The notes under the pieces are model-generated. The model made no database searches. It was not told the origin of the DNA and saw only the letters and a program-made list of their open reading frames with translations. From assembly GCA_964023275.1 (NCBI GenBank), contig OZ029918.1:29938149-30002148 (forward strand): a stretch of 64,000 nt of DNA, read 5' to 3'. This stretch comes from Norana najaformis. Lineage: Eukaryota; Annelida; Clitellata; Crassiclitellata; Hormogastridae. How positions within the stretch are numbered: the first letter of the stretch is position 1; every line of letters starts with the position of its first letter. Both the position numbers and the translations under genes were made by a program. Shown here piece after piece: positions 25,101 to 36,500 of this stretch.

Positions 25101-27876
25101 TCAGAAATTTTTAAAACATGCCATTAAGCAGAAGCAAAATCAAGCCACAAACACACTAAACTGAAATTTTTATGCACATACAAACATACCGCTGATTCAG
25201 AGTGCTATGACCTTTCATTTACTTACTTGCTTATTTATTCACTCAAAGTTAGGCTGGAATTCAACGCATCAAACATTCTTAACCATTATCACTATTATCA
25301 CAAATCACAAATATTACAAAAGGTTAAACGGAAGGGTTAAAATATCTGACTAAATAGAACTTTGGTTATGGCTTCTTTTTAACACTTAGATGCTGAATAA
25401 GTAAGTATGTACCTTGATGTGAGAATGCCCTCCAAGTAACCAGCACCATACATGACAACGGTGTTGTTGCAATCACCTTTGTTGCATTCTGCCTTCACCT
25501 CAAGAACACCCCAGCCAGTTGCATTCAGTGTGTTGTTATAGTAACCGTAGGCCACACCCTGCTTGTCCATCACCCCCAGCTTATAGGTGAATGCGCCATT
25601 GTTGTAGTAAACAGTACACTCCTGGTAGCCATCTGTCGTCAAGAAAGGAAATGAATTCTACTTCATTAGTATAATATAAAAACCATTACTATTAAATTAT
25701 TATTAACACTAGAAGGACGGCACACTGAATATACCTAAAAAGATGGCAGTGGTTTAACAAAATGACCCCAAAAAAGGCAGCAGTGCTTGATGTAAGACAT
25801 TTTGAAATGCATACTTTTATGCAGATATGTGTTTCATGTGAGGAAAACTTCGGAAACACTTCATTACAAGAATTTGTAGCAGAAAATATTTGGTTAAAAT
25901 TTAAAAATATAACGTGATATTTAAATTTAATTACCAAAAATACTGATTTGATGCATCTTGGATGCAACACAATAGGCTTGCTTGATAGTATAGCTAATCC
26001 AAAGCAATTGGTGATACTACATGCATCTTATCCTGAACAATTTGTCATATTAGATGTATCTTATCCTGAACAATCAATTTGTCATACTAGATGTATGACT
26101 GCCATAGTCATTTTAGGGATAAAATGGGGGTCAATATTGTTGAAAGTTTGCAGTTATGTTTCCCTCCCAAATCATAGAAAAGTCATACAAGCTTTTAATC
26201 TAATTCCAATTTGGGTGTGAACAGCATGCCATCAACATTCGCAAACAGTCATAAATAACGTTGCCGTCCTAGTATTAAACTTAAATGCAGTCTTCACATT
26301 AACTATGTACCTGCAAAATAAGAGCAAGCAATCAATCAACATTCGCAAACAGTCATAAATAACTTGAATAAATAAATAAATAAATAATGTTATATTTTTG
26401 TCATAAATAAAGTGATGTGGCTTGGTGCAACATAAGTCCCTTATCACATGAGATAATTCACTTCAATGCAAAAGTATAATGTGTAGCAAAATGCAAAAAT
26501 CAAAATAGTGAAATTTTACAGTGGAAGTTGCTTAAAATATGACTGACAACTACTGTGTACTATAATTTATTCCAAAAGGTGCTCGGCAAATGTGGTTTGT
26601 CAACAAACAGCGATTGATTATGTCAACTAGTAAAACTGTCATTGCTTGACATTTCCATTCACCACTGGAAGCATAAACAACAATTGTTAATTCAAATGTA
26701 ACACCAAGTTTAACATATTAAGAAAATTACACAGCATCTCGTCAAATGCTCTCAAAAGTGATGTTAATGAAGTTTAGTGAATTAAACGAAGTCAAGTGAT
26801 TTACATTCCAGTTATGTTTTAATTACTTAAACCATTTGGAAACCATTTGCTCATCACATAACTTCTCTGTAATTTTATGTCCATAGTGTCTGTTACTTGT
26901 CATTAGCTGAGCTCATAGCTGGTGTGCACTGTGGCTAGTGCTTATTCCAATATTGTCAATGCATTGCTATCATTTGAGCAATTTATTTGTAACTAATTAC
27001 ATTAATATAGCCATCATGTGATTTCTAAGACACCATGCGAATCAATTTAGTTGAACTAGCCTGATTTCTGTATTAAGTATTAGTATTGATATTCATTTCA
27101 CGTTTGATCTGTAAATGTAACATCTGTGCCTCGCATCACCTTGACATTAATCAATTGCTCGTTTTTCTGAGGGCTCCTTCCCATCATGTTTCTCTCACAA
27201 AATATACTCTACCTCTTGCTGGAGAAACCATATTTAGATCCTGATACTATGTCAAACTAATGACCAATGTCAAACTTATTTTCATTTCTAAACTTCTTGT
27301 ATGCATTGTTAAAATTTGACTGCAGGCATACTTGTCTTCAGTCTCCTTCCTTCTCCCTTTCTGGTCAGCAAATTGCAAATTCCACATTCAGTTGAAACAG
27401 CTCTTCTCTCTCTCCACTGTGACTTTATATGCTCCAAGGAAAATGGCAAAGTAAATGCACTTGCTCTTCTTGACCTATCTGCTATCTTCGATTTTGATAA
27501 TAACAACGATGCTTTCTTGCTCCATCGCCTTGAGCACTGGTTTGGCATATCAGGTCTATCCCTAAACTGGTTCCAATCATATCTTACCCCCAATACTCAA
27601 TCTGTTTTAAACAGTGGACCAATGTTGAGGCATCCCTCAAGGCTCTGTTCTGGGCCCAATGTTTTCTCCTTGTAAAACACTCCACTAGGCGTTTTAAGTG
27701 TCCATAAATAGCTGTGCATAACGATATCATAACTTACTACCAAACAGTGATTAGATAAGTTATTACACAATTTGTTCAAAGTTAAAATCTTGTTTTATAC
27801 CTCCGTATAATGCATCTGCGAGTTGACAAGAGAAGCAGAAAACTCCTAAAAGTAGAATCACTGCACGACAAGCCAT
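19173..27876 (-). CDS. PLBD1: Phospholipase B-like 1 precursor, copy B
   Basis: Tandem paralogue of the gene at 4815-16621 with the same ten-exon structure: 27876-27801, 25632-25413, 24382-24157, 23473-23312, 22773-22629, 22012-21812, 21200-21060, 20465-20280, 19836-19730, 19343-19173. The exons sum to 544 codons plus stop; the two-residue difference is a short deletion in exon 2 ([10 protein letters not shown] against [12 protein letters not shown]). The signal peptide and the processing SHCSVLVKV motif (Cys about 223) are kept and no frame is broken, so it looks functional. Replacements include K to E and I to T in exon 3, S to T in exon 5, and [10 protein letters not shown] to [10 protein letters not shown] at the start of exon 6, a normally very conserved block. 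The last intron is again GC-AG. A SINE sits about 90 bp upstream of the start codon. Confidence 0.92.
19344..19730 (-). other. GC-AG intron 9 of copy B
   Basis: Same noncanonical arrangement as in copy A: exon ends ACCAAG, intron starts GCATGT and ends CTACTGTAG, next exon begins GTAGCAGAC (VADYK). Retention gives the same early stop after ACDHCC. Confidence 0.85.
24570..24735 (+). mobile_element. 3' end fragment of a CR1-like LINE (unit B copy)
   Basis: Counterpart of 10960-11160 in intron 2 of copy B, with the same GTAGGCCGTTTCTGTGTC and CAGTGGCACAAAAGAAG landmarks. Present in both units, so inserted before the duplication. Confidence 0.68.
26020..26096. repeat. 37-bp minisatellite, two copies (unit B)
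   Basis: Same unit as 12435-12610 but about two copies, the first lacking a few bases. It lies in intron 1 of copy B. Confidence 0.8.
27310..27690 (+). mobile_element. CR1-like LINE remnant, truncated (unit B copy)
   Basis: An almost continuous frame reads [53 protein letters not shown], that is, the middle of a CR1/L2 reverse transcriptase. It is better preserved than the unit A copy at 15260 but ends abruptly near 27690, after which the sequence corresponds to 16443 of unit A. Confidence 0.85.
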
Positions 27877-27969
27877 TATACGCTCAACTGTAGCAGCCTC
27901 AGAATCGATCCTTCAACGAATCCGGGTTTTACTGAATTCAAAAGCTCTCCTAGACCACACAAAACCGTA

Positions 27970-28235
27970 TTGGCCTAGATAGGTACAACTGGCCTAGTTA
28001 GCTACATCAGTAAGCGCGTACGCCAAGGAAGCCTCGGTGCGTGAGGATCCCAGGTTCGCGTCCCGGTCGTGGCTTATTTCGGGCTAGTACGGTCCGTGCG
28101 TGGGGACCTTAAATGGCGTGTAGCGGTGGTGAAGGATCTCACCCGTCCGCGGGTGTAGGCCATATGGTCGCTATAGAAAAACGTATACAATTTACAATTT
28201 TTTACCGATAGCCAAAATCGTTCTTCTGTTAGCTC
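27970..28235 (+). mobile_element. tRNA-derived SINE, family 1, unit B only
   Basis: Best-preserved copy of the family. The head reads GGCCTAGTTAGCTACATCAG (box A region), box B is GGTTCGCGTCCCG, and the core contains GGGGACCTTAAATGGCG and AAGGATCTCACCCG. In unit A the flanking sequence (ACCACACAAAAC to TCTCAACTC) is continuous near 16695, so this insertion followed the duplication. It lies about 90 bp upstream of the copy B start codon, in the opposite orientation. Confidence 0.88.
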
Positions 28236-28404
28236 GTTGGTCTCAACTCCGAAGCTAAAGTTTTCTTAAGTTCGCATCTATCAACAGAAGCATACGCCTA
28301 AGCTGAAAGCAACTGTTCTGTGCAACAGATAAATCGCATCTCGTAGGGTAAGAAATATCACCACAACGACAACAGCACTTATTTAAGTAAATTGTAAATA
28401 GTAC

Positions 28405-28625
28405 ACGTTTTTCTATAACGACCGTATAGCCGCGACCCTGATGGGTGATATTCTTCACCACCGCTACACGCCATTTAAGGTCCCCGTGCACGGACCATGC
28501 TAGCCCGAGTTTCAAATCTCTGAAATAAGCCACGATCAAGACGCGAACCGGGGATCCTCACGCACAGAGGCTTCCTTGTCGTACGCGTTTACCGATGTAG
28601 CTAACTAGGCCAGTCTTTAGTAAGT
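28405..28625 (-). mobile_element. tRNA-derived SINE, family 1
   Basis: Minus-strand copy with TAGTTAGCTACATCGGTAAA and GGTTCGCGTCTTG, and the same core as the copy at 27970. Counterpart of 16870-17085. Together with the SINE at 27970-28235 it forms an inverted SINE pair about 170 bp apart in the copy B upstream region. Confidence 0.85.
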
Positions 28626-28984
28626 ACTTATTTACAAATAATTGGAAAGAATTCCAGGTAATAAAAAACGAAACAACGCGCTTTTCATTGCGCATCCTCT
28701 CCCAATACTGATGCTGAGACTGATGGATTATCCTACCCAGTAGATTTTTCATTTCTATGTAAGCATGCGACCGAGAGACGCTACGACAACCGCAATCGGA
28801 AACTCGAGATTTATTCACCGCCCAGTGAAAGCAAAGTCGTGAGGACCAGTATATTCACCCGCGCTCAATCAAAACAAAATCCATAGGTAAGAAGGGTTCT
28901 GTACCTGTCAAGATACAACTTTAGGTCAGGCAGTTTCAAGCACAAAGACATTAATAGTTTCAAGCTACAGTGTAATACATTCGA

Positions 28985-29400
28985 CTACGTATAGAATATT
29001 TTATCCGGGTTTGGAGTCCCTATTACAAAAAAGACATCGAATGCCAGGAAAAGTACAAAAAGAGCTACTAAACTCATCAGAAGTCTAGCTAGGTTGCCAC
29101 ATGAACAAAGGCTTAAAAAGCTGGGTTTATTTTCCTTAGAAAGAAGAAGATTGAGAGGTGACCTTGTACATGGACTCGAGAATATAGACGAGCAAACCTT
29201 CTTCCAGAAGGCAGCAATGAGACATCTAAGAATACACAGACTGAAACTGTCTTATAAGAGATTGGACACTAGAAAATTCTTCTTCAGCCAGAAGATTTTA
29301 GAGCACTGGAACGGGCTACCAGAAGAAGTTATATCTGCACCAAGCTTGAACAGTTTTAAAATACAACTTGACAGTCGAATGGAGAGATATAGGCAATAAG
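28985..29400 (+). mobile_element. Non-LTR retrotransposon C-terminal fragment
   Basis: The frame ending at 29399 reads LPHEQRLKKLGLFSLERRR, LRGDLVHGLENI, then KLSYKRLDTRKFFFSQKILE, HWNGLPEEVISAPSLNSFK. This is the usual C-terminal pattern of jockey/CR1-type retrotransposon polyproteins (LxSLExRRxRGDLI, FFSxRVVxxWNxLP). No tail can be defined. Not a host gene. Confidence 0.75.
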
Positions 29401-29469
29401 AGTCTATATAGCCTATTAAATGTAATCGTAGAGAGTGAAATGGTGTTTGGAATTGAAGCGGCAAGATAG

Positions 29470-29935
29470 ATATTTAAGTCAGTTATTTACAATCCGATCA
29501 CTCTTCTGCCTAAACACTTCTCTATCCTCCCATCACCTCATCCTTAAAATTTGGAAATCGCGCCAACTCTCTGGAATAAGCTCCCACCAGAATTATGACA
29601 ATTAACTGGACCATCTGCGAACTCACCAACAGTTCACCGCTTGCAATCTCTGCGCAGGTCTTTCATTCAAAACTGAAAACATTTCCGCAGGTCCCATCGT
29701 TCCTCTTCTTCCACTTATCTATCCTGATTATCAAGTACGAAACACCATCAACCATAGCCGTCTGACTGCCTGCCTTACTGCCTGACTCGTGGATCCTGAC
29801 CTGGAACCGATTCTGACCTATCCTGTCTATATCGATTTTGTTTGACACAGTCTGTGAATAAGCTTGTTCGTGAGACTTATCTTTCGTTGGGCGCTGTAGA
29901 AATCTCGAGATCACGATTACGATTACGATTATGAT
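29470..29935 (+). mobile_element. CR1-like LINE 3' fragment with ATTACG tail
   Basis: Degraded relative of 17456-18064: CTCATCCTTAAAATTTGGAA, TGGAATAAGCTCCCACCAG, then the 3' UTR GGGCGCTGTAGAAATCTCGA and a GATTAC-type tail. Frames are broken. Confidence 0.75.
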
Positions 29936-30024
29936 TGTTGGGTCAGTTTCCTCTCCAGGTCACACTGATTACACTGCGATACTCATCGAAACAAAAATAG
30001 CATGCAAGCAATGCGTCTTTATTA

Positions 30025-30210
30025 TTATTTCTGCAGTTGTTAAACGCCTCTCTCTAATGACTAAGCATCAGTCGATGGCATTGAGCAGTTGTGACTTGCA
30101 CAAGACTTGTTCAAGATTCCTACACAGTAAACGTCTCAGAGAAATCTTGAACCCGTCAAAACCGTGTTACGAAGCAAGCACTCTAACCAATCGGCTACCG
30201 TGCCTTTTTA
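30025..30210 (-). mobile_element. tRNA-derived SINE, family 2
   Basis: On the minus strand: CGGTAGCCGATTGGTTAGAG (box A), then GGGTTCAAGATTTC (box B), then GTCTTGTGCAAGTCACAACT and a tail with GACTGATGCTTAGTCATTAG. This is the clearest copy of the family and shows it to be tRNA-derived. Confidence 0.82.
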
Positions 30211-30404
30211 GTTACTTAACGGAGCAAAAATTACATTTTGCGCAATTTTCTAAAACTGTAGTTAACTTTAAATGTATGGATTATGTTACTTAAATTCGCT
30301 CTGTTATCAGCGCTGGGAAGTTATCGTCATGCACTATTTAGCAGCACTACTTACTCATTTAACAGGCGTCGTCCTTGAACTTGACATATTTTGTGTAGGC
30401 ATTA
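30211..30404. other. Presumed ancestral 5' flank of TMEM65
   Basis: If the P-like element is removed at its target duplication, this DNA joins directly to the TMEM65 start codon (ATTA-GGTAGAAT-GTTGACG). It may therefore hold the original 5' UTR or promoter. I see no clear TATA box or other motif in it. Confidence 0.4.
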
Positions 30405-30412
30405 GGTAGAAT

Positions 30413-30443
30413 CATAGATATAATAACACTGGATACAGCATAC
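30413..30443 (+). repeat. Left 31-bp terminal inverted repeat of the P-like element
   Basis: Matches 33527-33557 in inverse orientation at all 31 positions. It is preceded by the 8-bp target duplication GGTAGAAT (30405-30412). Confidence 0.95.
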
Positions 30444-30609
30444 AGCCCGATTTCTATGCTATGCGGTGAAGCCGACATCTCTCTATGTTAATGACGTCAT
30501 GGGGGGCAGAAAGCTGAGCTTTACACGGTAGTGATGGGTGCTGTAGAGGAAAGTTGAACGTTGTTTATCGGAACCAAATTCGTTATTTGGAGCATACATT
30601 TTTGCAAAA

Positions 30610-31240
30610 TGACTAAATCTGTGAGATGAAAGAATAAAGTCAAGTCCCCGTTGCGTACATTTGCCCTCACTTTGCATGTTCATTCAGCAAAGGCCTGCGA
30701 ATATGCGAGGAAAACTTTTAAGACATGGCTCCCAGACCAAAATACATTGACGCGTTGGTTTAGCAGTATGAAAGTCCAACCTGGTTTCATAAAGCGGACT
30801 TCAAAATGCCAGCAACAGGACACTAATGAAATTTTCTGTGGTCTTCTAATGGACGAAAAGTCTTACGGAAACATGTTAAATGGGATGGTCACAGATCATA
30901 TGGATTTGTTGATTATGGAACTGGTTTTGATGATGTCTGCGCTGGAGTTGCTAGGGAAGCTGTTCTTCTGATGCTGGTTGTTGTCAATAGACGCTAGAAA
31001 TTACCAGTTGGATATTTAACTCTTGGCCTATGTGCTAAGGAGAAAGCAAACATGATTAATTAAAACCTATCATCAAATCTGTTGATGTTGAAAATTTTGG
31101 GTTTGCAGACCTGTTTAATGTCCATAATATGAAGACTTGGTTCCCTCATCCAGGCAATGATCAACCAATTAATTTGATTATTGATTCTTATGTTGATGTT
31201 AGGGTTCACCATATCAGAAGCACAGAAACAATTCAACTCC
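30610..31240 (+). pseudogene. P element / THAP9-type transposase remnant
   Basis: The frame covering about 30636-30970 contains LRTFALTLHVHSAKACEYAR, KTFKTWLPDQNTLTRWFSSM and FCGLLMDEKS. This is the pattern of the P/THAP9 transposase catalytic region, and the MDE aspartate is the probable first catalytic acidic residue. Beyond about 30880 the similarity continues only with frameshifts and stops (VVVNRR, LPVGYLTLGLCAKEKANMIN, LFNVHNMKTWFPHPG). No THAP DNA-binding domain is seen and the N-terminal part is missing. It cannot make an active enzyme. Confidence 0.8.
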
Positions 31241-31369
31241 AAAGGACCCCAGGTTGAAACAGTTTCACAAAACTTATTCTTTTTAAGTTCATTAAAGTAG
31301 GTTCATTAAATCAGGCATAAGTTCAACTACACAAGTAGACTTGGTGAACAATGGTTTTCTACATCATAA

Positions 31370-32352
31370 ACTTTGCTGTAGCACTTAATTCTTTCTATTC
31401 ATTTTCACCATTCCACCTTCAAATCTCTTGTGCCCGAACTCACCTAAAACTGGATTCCTACTTGTTGGCCTACACGATCACCTCAAGAAATTCCTGATCC
31501 TTCAGTCTCCCTCAGCCTGGATTCTGCTTCCACTCACACCGTTAACACTAACTCTCCTGTCTGCAATATAGGTGTAATATTCTACCAACACCTCACCTTT
31601 TCTGATCATAACACCCATCTTCCCATTCTTACTTTATGCATATCCGTGACCTTTGCAGAATGTAAATGGTATTTGTAAGTCAACATACATGCATATTCGT
31701 GACATGCCCAGAATTAGGCATTATGCCCCTATGTCTTCCAGAATATCCTTAGCTAACGCACTGGTCTCCAGTCGCCTTGACTATTGTAGCTCAATTCTTG
31801 TTGGTATCACTACAAGTCAAACATGCAGATACTCCAAAGAGTTCAGAACTCCTTGGCTAGAGCCATAACAAATAATTCAAAATATAAGCATATAACCCCT
31901 GTGCTTAAATCTTTGCATTGGCTTCCTGTTCAGCAAAGGATCTCAAATTAGTACTTACAGTCTATAAAACATTGAACTACGGCCAACCACATTACTTAAA
32001 ATCAGTTCTTATTCCCCAGACTTACCATTACTCTGCAAGGTCATCTGATAGTCTTTCTCTGGTCATACCTTGGACTAGAACTGTTCTGGGTAAATGAGCA
32101 TTTTCGGTTGGTGGACCAAAATTCTGGGACTCCCTCCCTGTGTCTGTTCATTCTGCTCAGTCGCTTCTACCATTTCGTTCTCAATTTAAAACTTGCCTGT
32201 TTCAAATTGCTTATCCACCATAGACTGCCTCTCTGTCTTGCAGACTGACCTTCTGGATATCGACCTGATTGTGGCTTGGTTCTGGTGTGCCATCGGTTGA
32301 TGCCTTGTGCATTAGACACTGGCGCATTAGAAGTTGCTAATTGTTATTATTA
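31370..32352 (+). mobile_element. CR1-like LINE remnant nested in the P-like element
   Basis: Broken frames read LANALVSSRLDYCSSILVGI, ITPVLKSLHWLPVQQRI-like, GPKFWDSLPVSVHSAQS, and end with a 3' UTR (GCCATCGGTTGATGCC, CACTGGCGCATTAGAAG) and a short TTA tail. It lies wholly between the transposon ends. Confidence 0.78.
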
Positions 32353-32354
32353 AT

Positions 32355-33290
<936 letters not shown>

Positions 33291-33481
33291 TGTATATTTT
33301 TATTATAATTTTAAAAGCCTCATTATGGTCATTTTCTGCGATTAGCCAAAACATATTGCATTATTAAACTTATCCGTTAAAATATTTGTGTATATAAATG
33401 TCTCTGTAAAGACGATTCACAAACACGAACTTGCAGTTCTTTCATGCATTTCTACCGTACACGACTGCTTTCTGCCCCCCA

Positions 33482-33489
33482 TGACGTCA
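33482..33489. promoter_or_regulatory. CRE-type TGACGTCA site upstream of TMEM65
   Basis: A perfect palindromic cAMP-response/ATF-type octamer, about 75 bp upstream of the TMEM65 ATG and inside the right subterminal repeat of the P-like element. The mirror copy at 30492-30499 has it too. Binding is an inference from sequence only. Confidence 0.5.
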
Positions 33490-33526
33490 CTGACTAAAAT
33501 TAGATGTTGGCTTCACAAATCTGGTC

Positions 33527-33565
33527 GTATGCTGTATCCAGTGTTATTATATCTATGGGTAGAAT
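33527..33565 (-). repeat. Right 31-bp terminal inverted repeat and target duplication
   Basis: 33527-33557 is the inverse of 30413-30443; 33558-33565 is the second GGTAGAAT. The last two bases of the duplication are the A and T of the TMEM65 ATG at 33564-33566. Confidence 0.95.
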
Positions 33566-36500
33566 GTTGACGAAGTGTTTTCAGTGGTTGCCGGCTCGGT
33601 TTCAGTCCTCCATTTCGCCGTTTCTGTTTTATAGGACAGATTTTGGCGCATGGAGATCGGTGCGATTCTATGTTAAAAACGGTAAAGGTCAGACTTTTAA
33701 GTTCGGCAGTCCGAAATTGTCATGGCCTCGACACCCGCACCATCGGATGCCTTCGTCTTGGCCATACATGGTTGCCGTGACGACACCAGAAGAGGCCCAC
33801 GACGTTGTTGTACATCTTGATGAAAATGGAAGGAACCTTCTGTTGGAACAGCTAAAGAAGTTTCAAGAGGAAAAGGCCACAAATGCAGGTAATAAGGCAG
33901 TGATTATTAATTTTTGGTAATTGCAATTGTCAACACAATTACGCATCGGCAATTACAAGTAGTTACTTTAAAACTAACGTACGGTGATCATTTATTAAGA
34001 TGTGAATCATGGGTCAGTAACTCATTTGGCGGAAATGCCACTCATTATTTGCTCAGGAGCAATGCAACTACAGAATAATTTTTAATTTCATTTTGCTTGC
34101 ACTGGTTTAAAGTGTTAGCAACTTCACGTTCATAACTAAAGTATATGTGGGTGGGTGGGTGGCAAGTAAGAGGAATATGACAGTGCAGAACTACATTACA
34201 GTATAAAATGAGCATTATCATCAGTAACTGATGCAAACCATTTACAATCAAAGGGTGCAAATGGATGATCTCCAAGTATTTGGGCATTTATCTAACGTGA
34301 AGGTATTTAATGATGCAAGGATCAAATAACATTGAATAAATTTGCATTAATTTAAAACCCAGTAAGCATAATTTGTAGTTGAGTTTGGTGCAGAGAAGTT
34401 GAGAAGTCTTGCATTATTACACCTGCAGTCCCTCACGCTAGCTATCACTTTTAACAAAGATTTGACAATTCAGTCATGCAGTTGAGTTTGAAATGCTTAT
34501 GCGGTGATGAAAGCCCCATCATTTGGCTGAACCACTGCTACACATGGTTATCTTCTATACAAATAATATACTAGAAACTCATTACAATGCTGTCTGGAGC
34601 CATGCCTAGTACCACCTTATAACGCGACCATATTGTAATGAGATCAAAGGAGTGAGAACTAAGGAGTGAAAGATATAACTAGGAAGACATTTAAGACTGT
34701 GAAATTGAAATTGAAGAGTTGGTTTTAATTAAGAGTAAAATATATTTTTGAACATGTCTTGACACAGACAGATAATAATTGGTTAAATTTGTTTACATGA
34801 GTTGAATTTTGCTAGTTGTGTTGAGCTAATGTTGTAACACGTTTGTCAGCGGGTGGGGCAGATCTAGTTTGATTCCTGAAGCAAAATGGCTACAAGAAAG
34901 CAGTTGATGCAGATGTTCCCAAGTTTTTCCATGTTTATTTGAATAAAAAAACAAGGATCAACCATTGCATGCACAGGAATAACTCAAAACAGAACAAATG
35001 ATTAACAGTAATTAAGTTATGAATTGTTAGATATACACTGAAGAACTATTGTTTTAGCTTGCCAACGATGATTCTTCTAGTTATCTTATCAATGTTTACT
35101 AACGGATGAATGGGTTCTGTTCTTAATGACATTTAACACCATTCAGGTTAGCGCAGAGAGCACCTCTGATTAATTTTTCTTGAAGAGTCGCAATACAACT
35201 TTCTGATTACAGTTACCAGGTATTGGTCGGTACTAAACTAAGGGATTTGAGCTAGCAGGGGTAAATTGCTAGTGAGCTTATCAAATCTGTCTTGCAGAAT
35301 ACTGAAGAATTTAGGTGCATATCTTAGACTATCATATATGTCCAAAATATACAAGTGCTAAAGCGATTTAATGTTGAAATTATGAAACATTGTAATGAAA
35401 GAACAAAATAAAACATTTATAGTGGGTTTTAAATGATGCCAGAGTTTATAATCTTAACATATACACTGTGTGCAGGTTTAAGGCTCCCTGAGACGTTTAC
35501 TATGTAGGGACCTTGAGCAAGTCCTTCACTCACAATTGCTCTGTGCCATCGACTGATGCTTAGTCATTAGAAAGTGGCGCTTGACAAATGCAGGAATAAC
35601 AATATTAATCTTAAGATTTGTAAGTAATGAATTCCAGTGCTCAGTCCGAGTACAGTTACAGGAAATAGACAGGTGTTGGTCCCACAAGGTTCTACGAACT
35701 ACTTGGCGAATAATTGCCCCAGGATAATTGACCAATTGATTCCTTGCAAGTGTATATGCACCTCTTTTCAAAATCATCCCTTTTTATGTAGCTAGGCTTG
35801 AATCTTGTATAGACCAGCGTATGCTTTACAACGGTTGTAGAAGGTCAGGTTGATGCCGAAGTGAAAGTGCAACTGCAGCCATGTGGCAATTAAACCAGAC
35901 CCAGCATCAGCTGCTACATTCATTTATTTCCAACCCTTCTGGAGTCACACAAGGACCTTTTCCAATTCTACAAGTTCTACTGTTTGGTCACAGAGGCAGT
36001 CTTTCTCAAATTGATCCTTGCAAGTGTTTTTGCACCCATATTCACAGAGTTTTTGCAAGGAAACCACTTGCCCAAAGTTTGTTACACAGAGTTCACTCAG
36101 CAATCATCAGGCCATGATTCAAGTGCATTACTAATTGGTGTACCGCATCACCCAGTAAACAATATAAGCGAGAAACAAGTCATGTTATGATTAACGAGTG
36201 TTTGTCGGGTTGGGTTTTTCCAGGTGACGTAGCAGAGGTGCCGCCCACTGTTACAACTTCACAGCTGTTCGATGGTATGCAATACAGAGTGTTTTATTAA
36301 TTCTTTTATTGCTACTGGTGTTGTTTATTTTTTTAGCAGATGTTCTTTGTTTTATGTTAGAAGCTGGTAGAAGGAGATATATAAAGTACTTTATAAATGT
36401 CTGCCAACATTGCTTTACCTTGGATGACGAACTTCTAGTTAATCAATTGGATAATTAATTTTTTAACTGCATTAGTTAAATTTGATGGAGAATTTCCAGT

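Larger units (their letters stand above)
18148..28872. repeat. Tandem segmental duplication, unit B
   Basis: Collinear with 3772-17330 from CATTCATTGGTGGATTGG to GCGCTCAATCA. It lacks the LINE at 9208-9940 and the TTAC-tailed LINE block, carries a deletion that removes most of the older LINE, has a shorter minisatellite, and gained a SINE at 27970-28235. Confidence 0.93.

Noticed and set aside
27970-28060. A possible functional tRNA gene (good box A and box B)
   Set aside because: No cloverleaf with a matched acceptor stem is visible, the box sequences recur in three other copies with a shared non-tRNA core, and the head is followed by SINE body; it is a SINE.
33504-33563. Calling the TMEM65 start at the upstream in-frame ATG (33504)
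   Set aside because: These 20 codons lie within the transposon end and before the target duplication, so the ancestral protein must have begun at 33564; kept as a possible extension only.
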